Source: an uncultured Verrucomicrobiota bacterium (GTDB lineage Bacteria > Verrucomicrobiota > Kiritimatiellia > RFP12 > UBA1067). Taken from it: a DNA stretch of 11,389 nucleotides. The notes under the pieces were generated by a model. That model was not told where the DNA came from. It ran no database searches and saw only the letters and a list, made by a program, of their open reading frames with translations. The translations under genes and the position numbers were made by a program. The first letter of the stretch is position 1; the number at the start of each line of letters is the position of its first letter. The stretch is from contig CAMZET010000022.1 of assembly GCA_947305825.1 (NCBI GenBank), positions 1-11,389 on the forward strand. The letters run 5' to 3'. Positions 7,310 through 11,389 of the stretch are shown here, in pieces.

Positions 7310-8335
7310 TCAGAGGTTGGGCCAGGTGCAGTAAGTTCCGGCGTAGGTGAGACCGGCGCCGAAGCCGACCATGACGATTTTCATGCCGTCGCGCAGTTCG
7401 CCGGCGCGCACCGCCTGGTCGAGCGAAATCGGGATGGACGCCGCCGAGGTGTTGGCGGTCGTCTCGAGATTGAGCCAGAACTTGGAGAGCGGCAGTTTCA
7501 TGCGACGGGCGACCGCCTCGATTATACGGCCGTTGGCCTGGTGGGCGAATACGCGGTCGAGCTCCTCCGGCGTGGTCTCGAGTTTCGCGCACAGGTCGCG
7601 CGCTACCATCGAGAGAGTGCGCACGGCGAATGCGAATACGTCGTGGCCCATGAGTACGAGCTGCGGGTCGTATGGGGCTTGCGGGGCCTGCGCCTGGCCG
7701 GAGACGAGCGCTGGCGGCTTGACGTCCTTGCAGCCGCCGGAGCGCGAAATGAAGTGCGCACCCTGGCCGTCGGCACCGAGAATCGTGTGGGCGGCGGTCT
7801 TGGCGCTTGCCACGCCCGGAGGCTCGTCGTTGCCGAGCACCACCGCGCCTGCGCCGTCGCCGAAGAGTATGCAGCTGGCGCGGTCCGTCCAGTCCAATAT
7901 GCGCGTGAGCGCCTCCGCGCCAATCACGAGAGCCTTCTTGTCCGGATAGAAATTGACAAATCCACGTGCCTGCTCCAGCGCATAGACGAACCCGGCGCAC
8001 GCCGCCTGTAAATCGAACGCGCCGGCGTTCTTGCAGCCCAGCATGCTCTGCACCACGCACGCCGTCGACGGGAACGGATTGTAGTCCGGCGTCGAAGTCG
8101 CCAGCACAATCAAGCCGATTTCATCGGGCTTGACGCCGGCCGCATCCATCGCGCGTCTGGCCGCTTCCGCCGCCATCGTGGACGTGGACTCCCCTTCGCC
8201 GGCCACATGGCGCGAATGAATCCCGGTGTGCGAGTAAATCCATTCGTCGGTGGTGTCGAGCGACTTTGCGATGTCGTCGTTCGTCACCACCGCCGGCGGC
8301 AGGTAGCTCCCCGTGCCAAGTATCCTGATTCCCAT
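7310..8335 (-). CDS. fabH: Beta-ketoacyl-ACP synthase III (FabH)
   Basis: A 341-residue initiating condensing enzyme that joins an acyl-CoA primer, usually acetyl-CoA, to malonyl-ACP. The Cys-His-Asn triad is present: Cys113 in LQAACAGF, His265 in FAHQANGR and Asn295 in TTANTSAASIP. Asp30-Glu31-Trp32-Ile33 and DWTDRAS (148-154) correspond to the CoA-adenine-binding Trp and Arg. The usual WIxxRTGIxxR segment here reads WIYSHTGIHSR, with His for the first Arg. A 20-residue Gly/Gln/Ala/Pro-rich stretch near 206-225 looks like an inserted loop. The ATG at 8335 fits the family N-terminus and has AGGAG (8349-8345) 9 nt upstream. The frame also has an ATG at 8428, but the extra peptide is unlike FabH. 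This is probably the first gene of a fabH-fabF-fabZ-peptidase unit. Confidence 0.95.
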   Translation of the reverse strand: MGIRILGTGSYLPPAVVTNDDIAKSLDTTDEWIYSHTGIHSRHVAGEGESTSTMAAEAARRAMDAAGVKPDEIGLIVLATSTPDYNPFPSTACVVQSMLGCKNAGAFDLQAACAGFVYALEQARGFVNFYPDKKALVIGAEALTRILDWTDRASCILFGDGAGAVVLGNDEPPGVASAKTAAHTILGADGQGAHFISRSGGCKDVKPPALVSGQAQAPQAPYDPQLVLMGHDVFAFAVRTLSMVARDLCAKLETTPEELDRVFAHQANGRIIEAVARRMKLPLSKFWLNLETTANTSAASIPISLDQAVRAGELRDGMKIVMVGFGAGLTYAGTYCTWPNL

Positions 8336-8434
8336 AGCGGCTTTCTCCTTTTCTTGTTGCGTGTTGCGTTGCGGCTTCGCTGAATGCAAGCGCATAGAAC
8401 CTAGCGCCGGCGCACAGCCCCGTCGCAACCGTAT

Positions 8435-8464
8435 ATTATACCATACTCTCGACCGTCACGTCAG
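8435..8464 (-). promoter_or_regulatory. Extended -10 promoter for the fab operon, overlapping an upstream stop codon
   Basis: On the minus strand a perfect TATAAT (8440-8435) follows TGG, giving a TGn extended -10. CTGACG at 8464-8459, 18 bp upstream, is a weak -35 (4/6 to TTGACA). The first five bases of the -10 box contain the last base of the GTA codon and the TAA stop of the dehydroquinate-synthase-like gene (stop ends 8436). Transcription would start near 8428, leaving a leader of roughly 90 nt before fabH ATG 8335. The AT-rich patch stands out from the GC-rich surroundings. Predicted only. Confidence 0.6.
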
Positions 8465-9626
8465 AGGCGTCGATAAATTCCTGAAGAACCTTCCTGTATG
8501 CGTCGCGGTCCGGTTCGGGTTCCGGCTTCGCTTTGCCGATGCCGACGCAGAGTGTGCGCGTCTCGGAGCCGGTCGCGAGGCTCCAAGCGTCGAGGCCGCG
8601 CAGGACGCTGTCCGCCTGCTCTAGCAAATGGCGGCTGTGCCCAAGGCCGTCGAGAGCGCCGGCGTCGGCGATGGCTCGGCAGATGGCCTCCTGGTCGTCT
8701 GGCTTGAGGAGGCCGCGCTCGACGGCATAGGCGCAATCGATGCAAACGCCTATGGCGACGGCATAGCCGTGAGGGAGTTTGTAGCCGCTCATGGCCTCCA
8801 GACGCAGCGCGCTCCAGAGCGCGAAGTCGCTCGAGCCGCGTGATACGCGAGAAACGACGGCGGCGCGTATCGCCTCGTCCATCGCGGCGGCATCGCGCTT
8901 TCCGAGCGCTTCGGCGCTCTTGACGAGTTTTTTCATGAAGGCCGAGTCGCGCACGGCGGCCTGGCGGATTATCTCGCCGGAACCTGCTCGCCAGACGCCA
9001 TCGAGCACGGTGTCCGAAAACGATGTGTCAATCAATACGGCGGCGGGGCGGCACGGCACGCGGACCGCGTCCTTGATGTTCGGCGTGTTGAGCGCCGCCG
9101 TGTCCGCGAACGCGCCGTCCACCATCGCGGCCGGCGTCGTGGGCATGCGCACGAGCGGCATGCCGCCGCGAACCTGCGCGGCAGCGTAGCCGGCCACGTC
9201 CAGGAGCGACCCGCCGCCCAGCGCGACCATGACATCGTTCTTGCCTACTTTGGCGTCAAGCGCGACCGAGACGATTTTCTGCACGCTCTGCATATTGTCG
9301 GTCTTGAGCTTTTCGCCGCCGCTCATGACGATCGGCGGTGCCGCCAGCACTATGCCGTTGGCCTGGATGTAGCGACCTATGCGCGTGCCGAGCCCTTCGG
9401 TGCGCTGAACCACGTTGGAGTCGGCCACGAGGATGACGCGCGGCGAATCGCCGCCCGCGATTGCGCGCAGCGTCCGCGCCGTCGCATCGTCCGTCTCGCC
9501 GAACAAGCCGTCCACGAACTCGACTTTGAATGACCCCTTCTCTGCCCAGGAAACGTCCATCGCGGCGTTCTGCGCACTTTCGCTGTCAGCCTTCTCCGCC
9601 GTCTTTGATGTTTTTCTTGTACTCAT
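8436..9626 (-). CDS. Divergent 3-dehydroquinate-synthase-like protein (EboD-like)
   Basis: A 396-residue member of the dehydroquinate synthase-like fold. Visible matches are an NAD-binding GGGSLLDVAGYAAA at 137-150, PTT at 162-164 with VD at 169-170, Lys185 aligning with the GKN lysine, AVLID at 196-200, Glu218 in GEIIR aligning with the metal-binding AEVIK Glu, and HGYAV at 286-290 with His286 aligning with the second metal His. The GHTFGHAIE segment of AroB aligns without gaps to residues 269-277 but has Leu270 and Leu274 in place of both His. The GGKTG lysine is also missing and Arg221 replaces the EVIK Lys. DF-x-x-W-x-A near 267-273 resembles EboD-type homologues more than AroB. Ordinary AroB activity is therefore doubtful. 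Residues 1-25 are a charged, poorly conserved-looking extension. The start lies 7 bp after the recN stop. Confidence 0.8.
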   Translation of the reverse strand: MSTRKTSKTAEKADSESAQNAAMDVSWAEKGSFKVEFVDGLFGETDDATARTLRAIAGGDSPRVILVADSNVVQRTEGLGTRIGRYIQANGIVLAAPPIVMSGGEKLKTDNMQSVQKIVSVALDAKVGKNDVMVALGGGSLLDVAGYAAAQVRGGMPLVRMPTTPAAMVDGAFADTAALNTPNIKDAVRVPCRPAAVLIDTSFSDTVLDGVWRAGSGEIIRQAAVRDSAFMKKLVKSAEALGKRDAAAMDEAIRAAVVSRVSRGSSDFALWSALRLEAMSGYKLPHGYAVAIGVCIDCAYAVERGLLKPDDQEAICRAIADAGALDGLGHSRHLLEQADSVLRGLDAWSLATGSETRTLCVGIGKAKPEPEPDRDAYRKVLQEFIDASDVTVESMV

Positions 9627-9633
9627 AAATCGT

Positions 9634-11310
9634 TTAGTCCTTCTTTTGAGGTTGGCAATCCTCGGCGCCCTGCAGCAAGACGCGAGCGTGGGCTACGGCA
9701 GCTTGGCCGCCGCCGAGCATGCGGGCGATTTCAGCGACGCGCTCCTCGCCGTCGACACTGGCAATGGCGGTGCGCGTCCTGCCGCCGTACACGGATTTGG
9801 ACGCGACGAGATGCCTGGCGCCGTAGACTGCGCTCTGAGGGAGATGAGTGATGGCGACGACCTGGTGGGAACGGGCGACCTGGCGCAGCCTTTCTCCCAC
9901 AGCGCGCCCGGTTTCGCCGCCGATGTTCGCGTCGATTTCGTCGAAGACGAGCAAATCCGTGCCGTCGTGCGCGGCCAATGCGGCCTTGAGCGCAAGCATC
10001 ACGCGCGCGGCCTCGCCGCTGGAGGCGACGCTCGCGAGAGGTCTGGCTCCTTCGCCGGGATTGGGCTCGAAGATATATTCGATGCGGTCTGCGCCGTGCG
10101 GTGAGCACTGCGCTTCGCGCACGGCGACGTCGAAACGCGCCTTGAGGAAGCCCAGGCCGTGAAGTTCCTTCGTCACGGCCCCTGCAAGCCTCTCCCCGGC
10201 CTTTGCGCGCGCTTCCCGCAGCGCCGCACCCTCGCGCCTTAGCGCCTCGCTCGCGGCCGCCACTTCCGCTCTCAGCGCCGCCAAACGCTCCTCGCGCCCC
10301 TCCAGTTCCGACAGCCGCTCGCGCTTTGCCTCGAGCACCCCAAGAAGCCCAGCCACGTCGGCGGCGCGGTATTTGCGCATCAGGCGTTTCACGTCGGTGA
10401 GCCGGCGGTCGAGCCGCTCCAGCTCCTCCTCCTCGCCGTCCAGCCGCGACGCCGCGTCCGCCACCGTCCGCGAAAGCTCGTCGGCGCGGACGGCTATTTC
10501 ATCGGCTTCCTCCGCCCATTCCGCCGCCTGCGGAAAATAGCGCCTGACCGCCGCTATCCTCTCGCGCACGACGCGCAACAGTTCGCCAACGCTGCGCTCG
10601 CCGCCGAGCGCGTCGGTGATTTCATTGGCGGCGGAAATGATTTCGACGGCGTGGGCGGCAGCTGCATGGCGCTCCGCGAGGTCTTCATCCTCGGCGGTGA
10701 TTTGCGCCTCCTCGATTTCGGAAACCTGATAGCGCAGCGTCTCGCTTTCGTCTTCGGACGCCGCAGGCCCGGACAGGCGCTCCAGCTCCCTGGCCGCGCT
10801 TTCATGGGCGGCCCATGCCCTCGCATACACGCCTACGTCTATGCGAGCGAACGAGTCGAGCGCCGCCCGCTGGAACCCTTCCTCCAGTATTCTCTGGTTC
10901 GCCCGCGGCCCGTGCAAATCCGCCAATACCGCTCCAAGCCGCCGCAAAGTCGACGCCGACACCGCCTGGTCGTTCACCCATGCGCGCGCACCGCCCGCCG
11001 CCGACACCGAACGCCGCACCACCAGCTCCCCTTCCACTTCGCTCGGCTCTATGCCAAACTCGGACAGTATCGCATCCACTCCACGAAGAACTTCGCCTCC
11101 AAGCTCGAAAACGGCCTCTACGCGCGCTTCGCGCGCTCCTTCGCGGACGACGGAAGTGTCGGCCCTGGCGCCGAACACCAACTCCAACGCACCCATCAAT
11201 ACTGATTTTCCCGCTCCCGTTTCGCCTGTGAGCACATTCAATCCCGGCGCAAATTCCGCCTGTGCCTTTTCCACGACAGCGAGATTGGATACCGACAGTC
11301 TAGACAACAT
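9634..11310 (-). CDS. recN: DNA repair protein RecN
   Basis: A 558-residue SMC-like ATPase that acts early in double-strand-break repair with RecA. The Walker A motif GETGAGKS is at residues 29-36 after NLAVVEKAQAEF. The middle is a long charged coiled coil, richest in Glu/Arg around 270-400. The C-terminal head has the signature ASSGEAARVMLALK, the Walker B LLVFDEIDANIGG, and the RecN-typical ITHLPQ followed by EERVAEIARMLGGG. The signature and Walker B differ from the usual ASGGELSRIMLA and DEVDTGISG. Length is normal for RecN. ATG 11310 is chosen: it matches the family N-terminus and has AAGG about 7 nt upstream. The in-frame ATG at 11364 lies inside the upstream tRNA and is rejected. It follows the tRNA-Gly by 26 bp and ends 7 bp before the next gene. 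Confidence 0.95.
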   Translation of the reverse strand: MLSRLSVSNLAVVEKAQAEFAPGLNVLTGETGAGKSVLMGALELVFGARADTSVVREGAREARVEAVFELGGEVLRGVDAILSEFGIEPSEVEGELVVRRSVSAAGGARAWVNDQAVSASTLRRLGAVLADLHGPRANQRILEEGFQRAALDSFARIDVGVYARAWAAHESAARELERLSGPAASEDESETLRYQVSEIEEAQITAEDEDLAERHAAAAHAVEIISAANEITDALGGERSVGELLRVVRERIAAVRRYFPQAAEWAEEADEIAVRADELSRTVADAASRLDGEEEELERLDRRLTDVKRLMRKYRAADVAGLLGVLEAKRERLSELEGREERLAALRAEVAAASEALRREGAALREARAKAGERLAGAVTKELHGLGFLKARFDVAVREAQCSPHGADRIEYIFEPNPGEGARPLASVASSGEAARVMLALKAALAAHDGTDLLVFDEIDANIGGETGRAVGERLRQVARSHQVVAITHLPQSAVYGARHLVASKSVYGGRTRTAIASVDGEERVAEIARMLGGGQAAVAHARVLLQGAEDCQPQKKD

Positions 11311-11336
11311 CCTCTTGCCTTGCCTTCTGCAAAAAT

Positions 11337-11389
11337 TGGAGCGGGCGATGGGAATCGAACCCACGTAAGAAGCTTGGGAAGCTCCTATT
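11337..11389 (-). tRNA. tRNA-Gly(CCC), 3' part, cut by the window edge
   Basis: On the minus strand the 3' portion of a tRNA is present from the anticodon arm onward. The anticodon stem GGAGC pairs with GCTTC around loop TTCCCAA, placing anticodon CCC at 11378-11376, which reads GGG glycine codons. A short variable region (TTAC) precedes the T-arm GTGGG-TTCGAAT-CCCAT. The acceptor 3' strand is CGCCCGC, followed by discriminator T (11340), typical of bacterial tRNA-Gly, and an encoded CCA (11339-11337). The 5' acceptor strand and D-arm lie beyond the window. Its end is 26 bp upstream of recN, so they may share a transcript. Confidence 0.9.

Noticed and set aside
6207..8011. Long plus-strand open frames (6207-7334 and 7259-8011) opposite fabF and fabH
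   Set aside because: They mirror the codon positions of well-conserved minus-strand genes, have no recognisable motifs and no convincing Shine-Dalgarno.
7257..8060. N-terminal extension of fabF (in-frame start at 8060, 689 residues in total)
   Set aside because: The extra 268 residues read through fabH in another frame and are Arg-rich nonsense. FabF begins at 7256 with its own Shine-Dalgarno.
8436..9626. Canonical aroB assignment
   Set aside because: Both GHTFGHAIE His, the GGKTG Lys and the EVIK Lys are replaced, so naming it aroB would overstate the evidence.
11311..11364. 18-residue N-terminal extension of RecN from ATG 11364
   Set aside because: It is translation of tRNA-Gly sequence, and the RecN family N-terminus begins at 11310.
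1..11389. CRISPR array, insertion sequence, prophage or defence system
   Set aside because: No direct-repeat array, transposase, integrase, terminal inverted repeats or defence domains were seen on either strand. The genes are core functions with uniform composition.

Overview
The window is GC-rich (well above 60% by eye) bacterial chromosome with tightly packed housekeeping genes. It holds two convergent gene blocks, and nothing in it looks like a mobile element, CRISPR array or defence island. The gene set points to a Gram-negative bacterium: a lipoprotein with a TPR domain, a DUF1570-like exported metallopeptidase, and an ECF sigma factor paired with a single-pass membrane protein. The style fits the Planctomycetes-Verrucomicrobia-Chlamydiae-Kiritimatiellota-Lentisphaerae group best. 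That placement is inference only and cannot be proved from this sequence.

Plus-strand block (about 20-3966). A good extended -10 promoter at 21-49 precedes a ManB-type phosphomannomutase. It is followed, with overlaps or gaps of under 30 bp, by a TPR lipoprotein, a CvpA-like four-helix membrane protein, an ECF-type sigma factor and a small membrane protein that may be its anti-sigma partner. The spacing suggests one transcription unit. The mutase supplies activated-sugar precursors for the envelope, and most of the other products are envelope or envelope-sensing proteins.

Minus-strand block (11389 down to 3984). From upstream to downstream it carries the 3' part of a tRNA-Gly(CCC), recN (double-strand-break repair ATPase), a divergent 3-dehydroquinate-synthase-like gene, fabH, fabF, fabZ and a zinc-metallopeptidase gene. 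A TATAAT -10 box overlaps the stop codon of the dehydroquinate-synthase-like gene and probably gives fabH-fabF-fabZ-peptidase its own promoter. FabH starts fatty-acid synthesis, FabF elongates and FabZ dehydrates. The reductases, FabD and acyl carrier protein are not in the window.

The two blocks converge with only 17 bp between stop codons (3967-3983) and no convincing intrinsic terminator. I found no clearly new multi-gene system. The best leads are the dehydroquinate-synthase-like protein, which has lost both histidines of the family's GHTFGHAIE-type motif, and the sigma factor/membrane protein pair.
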